From assembly GCA_035048485.1 (NCBI GenBank), contig CM068583.1, positions 49,504,790 through 49,568,789 on the forward strand: a DNA stretch of 64,000 bases, written 5' to 3'. This DNA comes from Pteria penguin (taxonomy: Eukaryota; Mollusca; Bivalvia; Pterioida; Pteriidae). Under the pieces are notes generated by a model. It searched no databases. It saw nothing but the letters and a program-made list of their open reading frames with translations, and had not been told where the DNA came from. The position numbers and the translations under genes are program-made. Shown piece by piece: positions 44,200 through 56,069 of this stretch; positions within the stretch are counted from its first letter, which is position 1, and every line of letters begins with the position of its first letter.

Positions 44200-45241
44200 G
44201 TTGAGTTTTCCTGTGTGGACGAGGCAGTGTGGAAGGAGAACATTCCGACAAAGACTGTTGTATGGCATCTTGTCCTTGACGAGGACTTTTGTATGGCATC
44301 TTGTCCTTGACGAAGACTGTTGTATGGCATCTTGTCCTTCAACGGTCAAAGAGTCACTGACAGATGGATCCGGTTCACTAATGTTAACAAGATTACGAGA
44401 TTCAAACGAATTGTCACTTGCAGGAGGAATCCTATTTCATCGGGGATATCGGGTAGATTTGGCGCAGGAGGAGGAGGTGGTAGTCTATCATCGTATTCGT
44501 CATCTGATGACTCAGTGGAGATTCTTTTTTTTTTTTTTTTTTTTGCAGATCATCGGAAACTGCGTTAGGCACATTAAAACACTCATATTTTTTAAAACAC
44601 GATACGAGGCACTGCAGTGTTGGTTCCCTTTGATTTTGCGAATGTTACACCAAGAAATTTCCCACGGACACAAGGAGATATATGTCCCTTGCTTGGGGCT
44701 TATTTCTACCAGCAAGTAAGTATACTATGTGTCCCACTTCTATGTGTGGAGATGATGCCCGGTCTGCGAGAGGTGCTTTGGATTTTCACTATGAGCATGG
44801 TTTTCGATACGGTTTAAGTGTTGTTTTTCCATGAGAATGCAGTCGTTTATCAGCGAACTGGTCCCTGTGTGTAAGCATTACGCGGGCGGAGAGACCTTGG
44901 TGTCTAACACGGGCATTGAGAGCTGCTAAGGCGAGAGCTAACGATACCTTTGTAACAAGGCCAGGCATAGGATCCTGGCGCAATATTTCCTCTTGCAGTT
45001 CTTGGATAATTTTCTCTGCTACAGGGTTCTGTTGCGATTTTTAACACGCCCAATTTTCACAACCAGACGGTGTGTTTAGAAGCGTATCCTGCGAGAATGC
45101 TTGAAACCCAGAAGCTGGGTGGGTGCGCACGACAGCAGGTGGGCCATCTAAAGGACGGAGACCAACACACAAGCTCAATAAGCCATCGTGTAGAGTTTCG
45201 GCACGTTCGTTCTCTATGATGATCGCTGATGTAAATGATGT
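44200..45241 (-). pseudogene. Integrase C-terminal remnants of the LTR retrotransposon
   Basis: Minus-strand segments: 45241-45057 reads as integrase-core sequence ([20 protein letters not shown], then [16 protein letters not shown]). 44983-44789 reads KVSLALALAALNARVRHQGL then ARVMLTHRDQF. 44715-44512 has a CNIRK...SASYRV tail domain. A proline-rich tail follows near 44480. Stops and frame changes separate the pieces. A 31-bp triplication (GGCATCTTGTCCTTGACGA) lies at 44260-44345. Confidence 0.6.
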
Positions 45242-46754
45242 CCGGTGTTATATGGTAGTTTTCCCCCATAGTAGTCCCCCCCCGGAAAAATGGCTGTATA
45301 GTAGTTTTCCCCCATGGTGGAAAAACTACTATATAGTAGTCTTTCCCCCATAGTAGTGTTCCCCCTTACGTAACGGTTTGGAAATTATACACGTTCGTTC
45401 TGTATCAGGCAGATAACATTTGAAATTCAAATGTACTATAGTAATAGCCTGTGGATCAAACCGATGGTGTTATGGTTAATGGGTTTCTATATACTGTTAA
45501 GTGTTTTGTATTGTGGTGTGTGAGTGTGTGTGTGTGTTTATTTTTCGTTTTATTCATTTATTTACAAGTCTTTCTTTTTATATATTTACCATAGAATGCT
45601 ATTTTCTTCTATTATTTCATTGTAAAAATTGGCGTTTTTTACTTGCGTATAGATGTCAATCATGACTTCGGGCTGCGACTCAAGATTCGATCCCAGGCAT
45701 CTTTTCGTAATACATCATAAGTAAAATAGGAATTTATCAATCAAAATGTTCCAATGATAAATATAAGAATTGAAGTGCAAGAATTCTTTGAACGTTCAAT
45801 TCCTAAATAAAGACTGATGCATTATATATATAATGTGATTTCCTTGTTCTTGCTAAGTTTCAAAGCTCTACGCCCTTCTGTGTAGAAGATATAGTCAAGG
45901 TTAAAGTTTTTTGAAAAGTAGGCCACGCTATAAGGTCGAGGTCATTAGGTCAAAAGTCATGGTCCCAAATAAAAGATCTTATCACAAGTAATCTATATAT
46001 GAAGTTCAAAACCCATTCTCCTTTTGGTACAAAAGATACAGCCAATGTTTAAGTTTTTGGAAACGTAGAGCACCAAGGTCAAAGTCACTAGTTAAAAAAT
46101 CATGGTCCCAAATAAAAGGTCTCATCACAAGAAAACTATATCTGGAGTTTCAAAGCCTTGTACCGCTTGGTACAAACGATATAGTCAAGGTTTTGCCACC
46201 AGGTAAGAGTCACAGACAGGTCAAAAACTAGAAGCCCCCGAATTTCATTCCGGGGGCATAAAAACGAACTTGTTTTTCCTTTTTCCATTTGTATATACAG
46301 AGATTTCTCGGATTAAATAAAGATATCTCGAACGAAATTCTAGTAGATAAATCTCTGTTCTAAACATATGCATTTGTATTTGGAAAAGAGATTAAAATTG
46401 AAGACATTTCTACTTAAGAAAATGAGATATCTCTAAATTAATTAGATATATCTCCGTATCAAAAGTTGAGGTATTTCTATTTTAAATAGAAATCTATTTA
46501 TTGTTAACAAGGTAACAAGCTGGATTTACTTATATGTGTGTGTGAAAAGAAAATCCGGAATTTCACATTGGGTGGAAAATCCACTATATAGTAGTTTTCC
46601 CCTGGGGGGGGGGGGGGGGGGGGGATGGCTATAAGAGGGGGGATGACTATATAACCAAATTTCCCCCTGGGGAAAAACTACTATATAGCCAATTTTCGGG
46701 GGAAAACTACTATATAGCCATTTTTCCGGGGGAAAAACTACTATATAACACCGG
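45242..46754. mobile_element. CCGGTGTTATATAGTAG TIR element, copy 1 (1.5 kb)
   Basis: The ends CCGGTGTTATATGGTAGTTT and, reversed, CCGGTGTTATATAGTAGTTT are followed on both sides by tandem, mutually inverted ATGGCTATATAGTAGTTTTC blocks separated by C/G runs. The interior holds about three diverged ~140-bp tandem units (GTCAAGGTTAAAGTTTTTTG, ATGGTCCCAAATAAAAG) and AT-rich inverted segments. No ORF. It interrupts the retrotransposon's integrase coding sequence exactly between the GTACGTGAGTG and ACATCATTTAC parts. Second copy at 61012-63307. Confidence 0.8.
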
Positions 46755-47250
46755 CACTCACGTACGACAAGAACGAATTGTTGTTCTCGCCTCATCACGT
46801 CAGCGGCGAAAGAAGCTCCAATAGCATTTGGAGGGTCCGTGGTCGACTGATCGACTGATTGGGCGCACACTCGACGCACAGGGGTGACCTTACATTGAGA
46901 AATTCCCAAGACTTAATCCACAATAGACTAGAGAAATTCTCAAGAACACTTTAGAATAGAATACTATTACTAATCTACTATGGATTAGGTCTTGGGAATT
47001 TCTCAATGTAAGGTCACCCCTGTGCTCGACGTAAGTCTGGACATTCAGTTTGAAAGGCAAGCCAGGCAGACCTGCTTATGAATGGCAGTCTGGCGGATCC
47101 ACCCATCACATCCTCTATAGATATCTTTCACACTAGTGACACTACGGAGTCTTCTGATTGGTTTACAAACAAGCAGGTTCGTTGCAATCTGAAGTGTTCC
47201 GACTCATGAAGTGTGATGGTAATATAGCACTGTCTTTGGCTTTGATGTGT
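46755..47250 (-). pseudogene. Integrase N-terminal and core remnant of the LTR retrotransposon
   Basis: Minus-strand reading after removal of the 148-bp MITE: an SVDQSTTDPPNAIGASFAAD segment followed by REQQFVLVVRE, part of the integrase core start. The MITE splits this reading, and the 1.5-kb TIR element follows directly. Assigned by order and resemblance to integrase polyproteins. Confidence 0.5.
46877..47024. mobile_element. 148-bp palindromic MITE
   Basis: Inverted arms of about 48 bp start CACAGGGGTGACCTTACATT and read the same from the other strand. The spacer is about 50 bp. Flanked by the 7-bp direct repeat CTCGACG at 46870-46876 and 47025-47031, consistent with a target duplication. 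Confidence 0.85.
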
Positions 47251-47251
47251 C

Positions 47252-47512
47252 TCACGGATAACTGGTGACAACTAACAACCGACGAAAAGGCAGAAACCCG
47301 CGGACGGAAAATTCGCCACGACAGAGTTTTTCAAATTCCATGACGCATGGCTCGCTGTCAGTAAGTATACATGCATGATTCTTGGACTGAATAATATATG
47401 GAATGAAGTGTTTTGTTGCTACACCAGTCGAAAGAGCTTCGATCTTGCAAGGTATCCATGAAGCTTGTCGGCTTTTAAGTGTGGCGCTGAAGAAGCCACA
47501 CAAAAGTTCATT
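47252..47512 (-). pseudogene. RNase H domain remnant of the LTR retrotransposon
   Basis: The minus-strand reading contains [40 protein letters not shown] and [20 protein letters not shown]. The TDS triad and E residues suit an RNase H-like fold. The upstream half is cut off by the snapback element at 47519-47615. Confidence 0.6.
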
Positions 47513-47518
47513 GCTTCT

Positions 47519-47615
47519 GTCTTTTTCTTACTTTAAATTTTTGTTATTTAAAGTGAGCACATGAATAGTCATGTGCTCACTTTAAATAACAAAAATTTAA
47601 AGTAAGAAAAAGACA
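47519..47615. mobile_element. 97-bp perfect snapback element
   Basis: Arms of 46 bp (GTCTTTTTCTTACTTTAAAT ... AAAGTGAGCACATGA) are perfect reverse complements around a 4-nt ATAG loop. Flanked by CTTCT on both sides (47514-47518, 47616-47620). It sits inside the pol remnant between RT/connection and RNase H. Perfect arms imply a very recent origin. Confidence 0.85.
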
Positions 47616-48260
47616 CTTCTACTAGCATATAACGTTGCTCTGATACCATGGTCCACAGCGTGTCCTCCGGGCGCGGAAGGTGGATAATTTTTTTTTTTTT
47701 TTGAGGGGGGGGGGGGGGGGGGGCTGATATAGCAGACTGTACAATCCTAAACGATGTGTGTAGCTCATCGGACCATATAATGCGGTGGTGTGCGTCGCGA
47801 CCAGCGACGGCATTGTCCAGCGGTGCGACTAAAGTTGCGCACCTTGGTATAAATCTACTTAGAGCTCCTATGAGCGACTTGAGCCCAGATATTTTTTCAG
47901 GAGGCGAACAAGTTGAAAGTGTGGCGACTCGGTGAAATTCAACGTTCCCATGTGCCAGATCCATCCAAGATTGTTAGTTGTCATCGGAGCGATGGTTGTT
48001 TTGGAAGGCAAGAGTTTCCAGTTACAGACTGGAGTGCTTCGAGGACCCTTCTCCAGTTACGCAAAAGTTCTTCTGGTGAGTTTTCCCCGCAGTATAGATC
48101 ATCTGCCAATTTTACAACAATGTCCTCTTCTAGTAGGTCGCCGAGGACACGACGCACGCGTTCCTCTAATGCTGTTTCATATCCAGGCATTCCTATAGCC
48201 GACCTTTGTATAAACTTTGACCCCTCGGAATAGGGTGACTACGCCATAGTAATTCATAGA
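47616..48260 (-). pseudogene. Reverse transcriptase remnant of the LTR retrotransposon
   Basis: On the minus strand, [20 protein letters not shown] is followed by [20 protein letters not shown]: an RT palm with an L-A-D-D catalytic motif. After a deletion or frameshift come SGLKSLIGALSRFIPRCATL and APLDNAVAGRDAH, then WSDELHTSFRIVQSAI, the RT-RNase H connection. Frames change at about 47970, and a T16/G20 run disrupts the end at 47690-47722. Confidence 0.65.
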
Positions 48261-48978
48261 CTCGTGTGACAACAGTATTTGAAAAAACTACTTGGTAAGA
48301 TCAGATACAGCGATAAATTTCCATTGGCAATTGGACGCAAAATCCTGTATACGTTTGGCATCAACGACGGTTGGGGTTTTGCGTACCTCCCAACATCAAT
48401 AAATGCTGTTACTAAGCGGAGGCCCCCATTAGGTTTCTTTACTGACGAATTGAGATTTTCTACAGTTATTCCTAAATTCCTTTGGTCGCTTGAAAACTCT
48501 TTGAGCTTCTAACAAGTTGAATTGATCCTGAAGTTCGGAAAGCTAATTGCAAGAACATTGGGGTATCCTTCCTATATTAACAACGGCCTGAAAGAGACCT
48601 GCTTTTCCATTGTATCCTGGAAAATCGGGGTTAAATACTTCATCGAACTGCAGAAGAAGATTAAAACCGTTCCTCGTTCCAGCGAGAGAATGTTGCCTGG
48701 GTCCAGTTTTACGGTGGAGGATATAGGTGATTAGTGATCTCTGATAACTTCAACGACGAGGTACGTCGCCTACTGACTCTAGGGAGGTAGTTGCAGAATC
48801 AAAACTATCAACTGCAAGAATCTGACACAGATGTGCATGACGTCGAGTGGTTCCCTTGTATAATTCGGAATCCTGATTTTGTTTGATATGCTATGTACGA
48901 TTTCCGGACTGGGCCATGCCTGAAGAGGCATAGTGGCTGAAGAGTGTTGCGAGCGTGGCTCGATTGCGTAACATTGGT
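48261..48978 (-). other. Unreadable retrotransposon interior
   Basis: Between the gag/protease-like and RT remnants. It presumably held the protease and RT N-terminus, but no frame is clear. Confidence 0.35.
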
Positions 48979-49600
48979 TTAAGGAACGTCCACTTCAATG
49001 TACTCGCCAGGCCATACGGTGGTGGTGACTGATGCACGTAGGGTGTGTGCATGTCGGACTGAATGTTGATAAGCGGACGATGGATTGGTTCCGTGTGGAA
49101 CTATGCATAAGTGTGGACTCCACCTATTACAAGTAATCTCTTGGCAGGTCGAACAGACAGACGAGGCCCTCAGAATATAAAGAATGATCGTCACGGGTGA
49201 AATATAGACGAATTTCACCGACCACTATTAATGGGGATGAACCGTCAGCTTGGTGGCTGCAAAGTGTTGACAAAGGTCTTCGGGCCTTCCTTCCGGTTCA
49301 AGTTTAATATCGTTGAAATCAACGAAATGGCTCCCGGTGGACTGAAACCCGCAATAGAGCCTGATAGCTTGCCAAATCTGCTCGATTAATGTCGAATTTT
49401 TAACGATTGTATTCCGGGATATCGATATAACCAAAAATTGGCAATCTGCTCCAGCATGAGGTCAAGCATATTTGACTTCTGCTCCTTTGTTTTTCTGTTA
49501 GCCTCTGGGACTTCTTCAGGATCGTCCGTAATATCACCGGGGGGAGGGGGGGGGAGGAGTAGGTTTTTTTTTATTTCTTGGCCCACTTCATAGAGTTAGA
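48979..49600 (-). pseudogene. gag/protease-region remnant of the LTR retrotransposon
   Basis: Minus-strand pieces: a helical segment at 49586-49386; then [20 protein letters not shown] and [20 protein letters not shown] at 49434-49228, resembling a gag capsid region; then a Cys-containing CQEITCNRWSPHLC piece and a WPGEYIEVDVP end at 49218-48979. Frames are offset from each other. Confidence 0.5.
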
Positions 49601-49864
49601 AAAAAATGGAGCAAGATTAGAGTCAAGGGATATAGAATAAGTAGGTTATGTTTGGCCTCCCAACTTTCGAAAGTATTGACGCTTTCGCTTTTTCGTAGGC
49701 ACCACTGTTTGGGGGCCCTGACGTTCGCCGCCATGTTGAATTTTTCACCGAAACAATTTTGTGAGAGATACCTTTAGTATAAAGGTAATTTACTAGATAG
49801 CGCTGAGCGTACACCTTTCTATACGGGTTAAAAGTTGAGACATGGGACGAATCCTCGCTGCCAC

Positions 49865-49993
49865 CACGCCAGTCAGACAATAACCACAGTTTCTGGTCGA
49901 AGGTATTTATTCGGGAAAACAGCCATGAGAGAACACAATACAAAACGTGGAAGGATAATAACTACAACACCGGACCCGCAGGTTCTTAACTTA
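49865..49993 (-). repeat. 5' LTR (truncated at satellite)
   Basis: Same 129 bp as 43672-43800, with about a dozen or more differences. On the minus strand it carries GAATAAATACC, a plausible poly(A) signal. The satellite begins immediately outside. Confidence 0.7.
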
Positions 49994-50167
49994 ACTGATG
50001 ATGCTATATCTACTCTGTATGTCTAATGATGCTATGTGTACTCGCTACATATCTGATGATGCTATATCTACTCTGTATGTCTAATGATGCTATGTGTACT
50101 CGCTACATATCTGATGATGCTATATGTACTGTCAATAAGACTATATATCTGATGATGCTTCTTTACT
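49994..50167. repeat. 30-bp satellite, second block
   Basis: Units CTGATGATGCTATATCTACT / CTGTATGTCTAATGATGC. A continuation of the 42.75-43.67 kb block beyond the retrotransposon. Confidence 0.85.
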
Positions 50168-51260
50168 TAGGCGCGGATCCAGCCGGGGGGGGGGGGGGGG
50201 GGGGGCAGTGCCCGCCGAAGGGGGCACCATAGTCTATTTTAGGGCCTATTTTACTGCATTTCCGTCTAAAATTTCCAAAATTTCGCTGGCTCGCTTCGCT
50301 CGCCAGTTATTCTCTCATATTTCTTTAAATTTGCAGTGGAAAAAAAAATCGTTGACTCGCTTCACTCACAATCAGTTCATAATAAATCTCCCCTGATCCC
50401 CGTTTATGATCCATAATATCTTCCAAAGGGAAGCGAAATATATGTGCAATCCAAATTAATATCTAGCACACAAATGTTCGGTCACTTGACCTCAGGCGAG
50501 TAAAATCGTATGGCTACTTGTACATCGTGTAGCAAATGTTACAAATGTTTGAAGCTACGTGCTGTACAAGAAGGATTTTACTTATCCATACAATTTTACT
50601 CAGATACGTCTTGTACATCGTGTAGCTTCAGTATAAATTTTTGAAACGCTTGTACTGTAGCTACGCGATGTGCAAGATGGATTTCACTTAAAGCCATTTC
50701 TAGAATAGTTTATTTTCACAACGTATTTTGTATCTCCAAAAGTCTCAAATACAGGAGCTTCCGTGGAGGGGGACTTTGCACCTTGTTCCCCCTACCAAGG
50801 ATCTACCCTGCATCCACCGGGAACCTATAGGCAGTCCCATACCCAACTGAAAATCTGGATCCATGCCTGATAAACTTTCCGTGTATTATAACAAATGGGG
50901 CCTAATATGGCACACACGATTTTGCAAGATTTTTGTCATATCTTCTCAGGGAAAACTCATCCCCACCTATGGGAGGGAAGGAGGGGTGAACATGATAATT
51001 TTTGACCGAAAATATTACGAAAGTTATCTTCCGATTTCAGAGTTTTTGCGGAATATTTGAAGTCAAGAAAATGACGAATAATGCAAAAAAGAACGCCAGA
51101 TTGCACCATTTTGTCTTATTTTTTGCAAAATTTTCTCGGGGGAGGCCCCCCGAACCCCACCTATGGGAGGGGCGGACCCTTCCCATACTCTCCCCATTCG
51201 GCCCTTCGGGCCTCACTTGTGAAGTGCCCCCCGGCACATGAAGTTCTGGATCCGCCCCTG
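50168..51260. mobile_element. 1.1-kb hAT-like TIR element in satellite
   Basis: The left end AGGCGCGGATCCAG and the reversed right end CAGGGGCGGATCCAG form short TIRs. Next to the left end is a G19 run. The interior repeats CTTGTACATCGTGTAGC and TCGCTTCGCTCGC-type motifs. The right part contains a GGAGGGGCGGACCC block. No transposase. Satellite flanks it on both sides. Confidence 0.7.
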
Positions 51261-52035
51261 ATACTCTCTACATGTCTGATGATGCTATGTGCTCTCCATA
51301 CATGTCTGATGATGCTATGTGCTCTCTCTACATGTCTGATGATGCTATTAGCTCTCTCTATATGTCTGATGATGATATGTGCTCTCTCTACATGTCTAAT
51401 GATGCTATGTGCTCTCTCTACATGTCTGATGATGCTATGTGCTCTCTCTATATGTCTGGTGATGCTGTGTGCTCTCTCTATATATCTGATGATGCTATTT
51501 GTACTCTCTCTATGTCTGATGATGTTTTTTGTGTTCCTTATATGTCTGATGATGCTATGTGTACTCTCTATATGTCTTATAATATTATATGTACTGCTGC
51601 GTGTCCTCTCTATATGTCTCATGATGCTATGTGTACTCTCTATATGTCTTATGATGTTGGGTGTACTCTCTTTATGTCTCATAATGTTATGTGTACCCAA
51701 TATAAATATATATGTCTGATAAAGCTAGCTGTACTCTTTATACGTCTGATGATACTATGTGTACTCTCTTTATGTCTGGTGATGCTATGTGTACCCCCTA
51801 ATTGTTTGATAATGATATATGTACTCAATTAAAACTATATCTCTAATGGTGCTAGCTGTAATCTTTAAATGTCCGATGATGCTGTGTGTACTCTTCATAG
51901 GTCTGATGATGCTATGTGTACTCTCTATATGTCTGATGATGCTATATATACTATCTATATGTCTAATGATGCTATGCATCTCTATATGTTTGATGATGCT
52001 ATATGTACTTTCTATATGTCCAATGATGCTATATG
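51261..52035. repeat. 30-bp satellite, third block
   Basis: Units ATGTCTGATGATGCTATGTG + CTCTCTCTAT. Three frames stay open on each strand in places, an effect of periodicity only. Confidence 0.92.
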
Positions 52036-52320
52036 ATTGATTGATTGATTGATTGATTATTGTTTTACGTTACTCAAGGATTATTTCACGTATATGGTGA
52101 AGGCATCTGCCTGATGCATTGCATACAAATTTAGACCTTTGTAACGGACCCATCCGAAGCAGTGAGGGATCTTTTACGTGCCACGCCTACCGTGACGCGG
52201 GACCTCGGTTTTTACTGTCTCATCCGAAAGACAGAACACCGGTGTGCCCAGGACGGGAGTCGAACCCGGAACCTCTCGATCACGAGCCGAGCACCTTATC
52301 TGTTAAGCCACACCGGCTTA
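52036..52320 (-). mobile_element. tRNA-derived SINE (family I) inside the satellite
   Basis: Full copy on the minus strand: A box in GCCGGTGTGGCTTAACAGAT (diverged), B box GGTTCGACTCCCG, conserved body and (TCAA)n tail. The flanking GATGCTATATG at 52025-52035 and 52321-52331 fits a target duplication, although the host repeat also contains this string. Confidence 0.9.
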
Positions 52321-53780
52321 GATGCTATATGTACTCTCTATATATCTAATGATGCTGTGTGTACTCTCGTCTGATGATGCTATGTGTACTATCTATATGT
52401 GCAATGATGCTATGTATACTCTCTATATGTGCAATGATGCTATGTATATTCTCTATATGTCTGATGACTCTATGTATCCTTTATATGTCTAATACTACTA
52501 TGTGTACTATCTATATGTGCAATGATGCTATGTGTACTATCTAAATGTGCAATGATGCTATGTATACTCTCTATATGTGCAATGATGCTATGTATATTCT
52601 CTATATGTCTGATGACTCTATGTATCCTTTATATGTCTAATACTACTATGTGTACTATCTATATGTGCAATGATGCTATGTGTACTCTCTATATGTGCAA
52701 TGATGCTATGTATACTCTCTATATGTGCAATGATGCTATGTATATTCTCTATATGTCTGATGACTCTATGTATCCTTTATATGTCCAATACTACTATGTG
52801 TACTATCTATATATGCAATGATGCTATGTATACTCTCTATATGTCTTATGATGCTGAGTGTACTCTGTATGTCTGATGATGCTGTGTGTACACTTTATAT
52901 GTCTGATGATGCTGTCTGTACTCTCTTTATGTAGATCTATGATGATGCTGTATGTACGCTTTATATGTTTGATGATGCTGTGTGTACTCTGAACATGTCT
53001 GATAACTCTACCTGAACTCTCTGTTAGTCTGTAAGTCTGATGATTCTAAGTTTACTCTCTGTATGTCTGACGATGGTTTATGTACGCTCTATATATCTGA
53101 TGATGCTGTGTATATTCTCTATATGTCTGATGATGATATGTGTATTCTCTGCATGCCTGATAAAGCTATATGGACTCTCTATAAGACCATATGTCTGATG
53201 ATGCTATATGTCTGATTATGACATATGTATTTATCTGTACATCTGATGATGCTGTGTATACTCTGTCTGATGATGCTGTGTATACTCTCTATATGTCTGA
53301 TGATGATATGTGTATTCTCTGTATGCCTGATAAAGCTATATGGACTCTCTATAAGACCATATGTCTGATGATGCAGTGTGTACTCTCTATAAGACTATAT
53401 GTCTGATGATGCAGTGTGTATTCTCTATATGCCTGATAATGCTATGTGTACTCTCTATATTTGTAATGATGCTATATTTATTCTGTATGCCTGATGATGC
53501 TGTGTGTACTCTCTATATATATGATGATGCTATATGTACTCTCTATATGTCTGATTATGACATATGTATTTATCTGTACATCTGATGATGCTGTGTGTAC
53601 TCTCTATATGTCTGATGATGCTGTGTGTACTCTATAAGACCATATGTCTGATGATGCCATATGTACTGTCTATATGTCTGATTATGTCATATGTATTCTC
53701 TGTATATCTGATGATACCATGTGTACTTATATGTCTGATGATGCTATATGTACTCTTTATATGTCTGTGTATATTTACCT
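52321..53780. repeat. 30-bp satellite, fourth block
   Basis: Same unit, with a sub-array of a longer composite around 52400-52830 (ATGTGCAATGATGCTATGTA, GATGACTCTATGTATCC) repeated three times with a period of about 150 bp. Towards 53780 the units become irregular. Confidence 0.92.
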
Positions 53781-53784
53781 TTTG

Positions 53785-54600
53785 TCTGATACGTCAAGGC
53801 TATGTCTTTAAAACTGCAAACTGTGAATTTTTACACGAAATTTAAACAGAAATTGTCTATTAACGTATATATTCTAAGAGTAATTTTATAATTTTCAAAA
53901 TAATTTACCCTTATTTTGGACCTTTAAGTTTGAATTTTATTTTCGAAATCAAAATCAATTTACAAGAAATTTTACACGTATTCATCATCATGAACATCAA
54001 ACAATTACTACCATAACAAAAGTAAATATCTAATCCCAGCTGATCGTCTTTCCCAGACCTGCAGTTTGTCTGTATTTCCCTCATTTCTTGTCGATTTCAT
54101 AGAACGTATTATTAGACAGAACATTCATAAACACATAAATGTGAATTGTCGACCACAATGATAATAAGACCGAAGTTTCATTAGATTTATTTTACATGCC
54201 TTTCATTGATTGATATTACCAGTCTACCTGTCAGCAAAATATTTTTCAGCATTACTATTGCTATAACCAAAAAAATAAGTTATTGCAGAAAACAAACACC
54301 TTGGATAAATTTGTTCAGATGGAAATGAATTATTAATGAGGATTTGGCCTACTAGGTGAATATCCAATCATATACCATCAACATGCAAATTTAGAACAAA
54401 CACAGCCATTTTAAGCCTGATTAGGCAATAAATTACGCTTACGTTCTCTCATAATTCGTTACTAAAACAGAAAGTAGAAGAGCAACCAAGATTAATTCTC
54501 TGAGAAATATATTATTGAAAGTGTTATGCTAGTCAGGCATCATTCATTCAGTTACGTGCGCGACTTCATACCAGAGGGTAGTGGCGAACAGTCCAAGTAT
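53785..54600. other. Intergenic DNA
   Basis: No supported gene or repeat. Confidence 0.45.
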
Positions 54601-54609
54601 CATGATAAA

Positions 54610-55258
54610 TCCCAGTTTCAGTCTCACACAACGATTAGATACAGTCTGGCAGTTATCTGTTAGAGGTGCCAGTTTCAGTCATACTATAATTAGATCTGAC
54701 AATCATTTGTGAGTGCTACCAATTTAAGTCGCACTCTATAGTTAGGTACATTCTGACAATCATTTGTGAGTGGTGCCAATTTCAGTCACACACTACAGTT
54801 AGATCTGACAACCATCTGTAAGTGGTGTCAGTTTCAGTCACACACTACAGTTTGATCTGACAATAATCTGCACGTGGTGCCAGTTTTTGTCACACTATAG
54901 TTAGATACATTCTGACAATCATTTGTGAATAGTGCCAGTTTCAGTCACACACTACAGTTAGATCTGACAACCATTTGTGAGTGGTGCTAATTTAAATCAC
55001 ACATTACAGTTAGATATATTCTGACAATTATTGGTGAGTGGTGCCATTTTTATTCACACTACATTTAGATCTGACAATCATCTCTGAGTAATGCCAGTTT
55101 AAGCCACGCTCTATTGTTAGAAACATTGTGACAATCATTTGTGAGTGGTGCCATTTTAGTCACGCTACAGTTAGATCTGACAATCATCTATTAATGGTGA
55201 CAGTTTCAGTCACACACTACAGTTAGATATGACAATCATTGTGAGTGGTGTATTATTC
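54610..55258. repeat. 52-bp tandem repeat (with longer variants), about 11 copies
   Basis: The unit contains CACTACAGTTAGATCTGACA + ATCATTTGTGAGTGGTGCCA + GTTTCAGTCACA. A variant adds ACATTCTGA (GTTAGATACATTCTGACAAT). No coding. Confidence 0.88.
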
Positions 55259-55259
55259 T

Positions 55260-55739
55260 TGAAATTCATTACACAAAATTTATCAGTTACTTAACATGGT
55301 GTCAACGGAAAGACATGGCCCAGATATCCAACAGGGACACAATAGTAGTGTTTTGGCATTAATGTATATATCACTGATTGCAGCCCTCCCCTTCAAAAGG
55401 GAAATATTACCAGAAAATCATTTTAACCATTTTCGAAGTTTAAACCCCTCCCCCTTTAACAAACTTTATTTACAAAGGTTGGTAAATTCCTCACCATTTT
55501 TTCCGAAAATTGCTAGATTCAATCCCCCCCCCCTTTCCGTTTGAGGAGTCATAACATAAAGTAAAAAAGTCAATCAAAATTTAAAGTAATGCAGCCATTT
55601 GAGGAACAATCATATGTAGAACATTTGATTAAATTTTGTCCTACGTGGGCAAACCACTTTATGACCGATATGTAAAAACATACCGCGTTTTGAAATAAAA
55701 ATACTGGTACTTTAGACCTTATAATAACATCGTATAAAT
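55260..55739. other. Intergenic DNA with C-rich short runs
   Basis: No supported gene. An 82-residue frame at 55296-55544 has no recognisable features. Confidence 0.35.
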
Positions 55740-55751
55740 AACTAATTCGTA

Positions 55752-55958
55752 CATTGATTGATTGATTTTTGTTTTAACGTCACACCACGAATATTTCACG
55801 TATATGTTGACGGCATCTGCCTGATGCGGAGCATACAAATTTTGACCTTTGCAATGGACCCTCCCGAAGCAGTGAGGGATCTTTAACATGCCATGCATAC
55901 CACGACACGGGGCCTCGGTTTTTACTGTCTCATCCGAAAGACAGAACACCGGCATGGC
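55752..55958 (-). mobile_element. SINE family I, 5'-truncated
   Basis: Contains the body and 3' tail but lacks the tRNA-like head. On the minus strand it begins at GCCATGCCGGTGTTCTGTCT. The 12-bp target duplication AACTAATTCGTA at 55740-55751 and 55959-55970 shows that truncation happened at insertion. Confidence 0.9.
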
Positions 55959-56069
55959 AACTAATTCGTATATTATTATATAAGTGTAGATTTATATACG
56001 TGGATTTATCAATGATTTCTCATTAGAGAACGCAAGTTCAGTAGAACAAATCATCTAAATGCAATGGAC

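Larger units (their letters stand above)
43672..49993 (-). mobile_element. Decayed LTR retrotransposon inserted in the satellite
   Basis: A 129-bp sequence (ACGCCAGTCAGACAATAACC ... GGTTCTTAAC) occurs in the same orientation at 43672-43800 and 49865-49993, abutting satellite on the outer sides. Between them, on the minus strand and in the order gag, RT, RNase H, integrase, lie frameshifted coding remnants. After the high-coordinate LTR, the minus strand continues GGTGGCAGCGAGGATTCGTC, a possible primer-binding region. It carries nested elements at 45242-46754, 46877-47024 and 47519-47615. No target duplication is evident. Confidence 0.75.

Noticed and set aside
44201..44719. 172-aa plus-strand gene
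   Set aside because: It runs antisense to integrase remnants, and includes a 31-bp triplication and a T20 run.
42755..53780. C/D-box snoRNA cluster (repeated CTGATGATG resembles D and C boxes)
   Set aside because: The two boxes overlap in a 30-bp unit with no room for a guide, no terminal stems and no unit-specific guide variation.
55296..55544. 82-aa ORF
   Set aside because: No recognisable motif, no supporting context, and a length expected by chance in this window.
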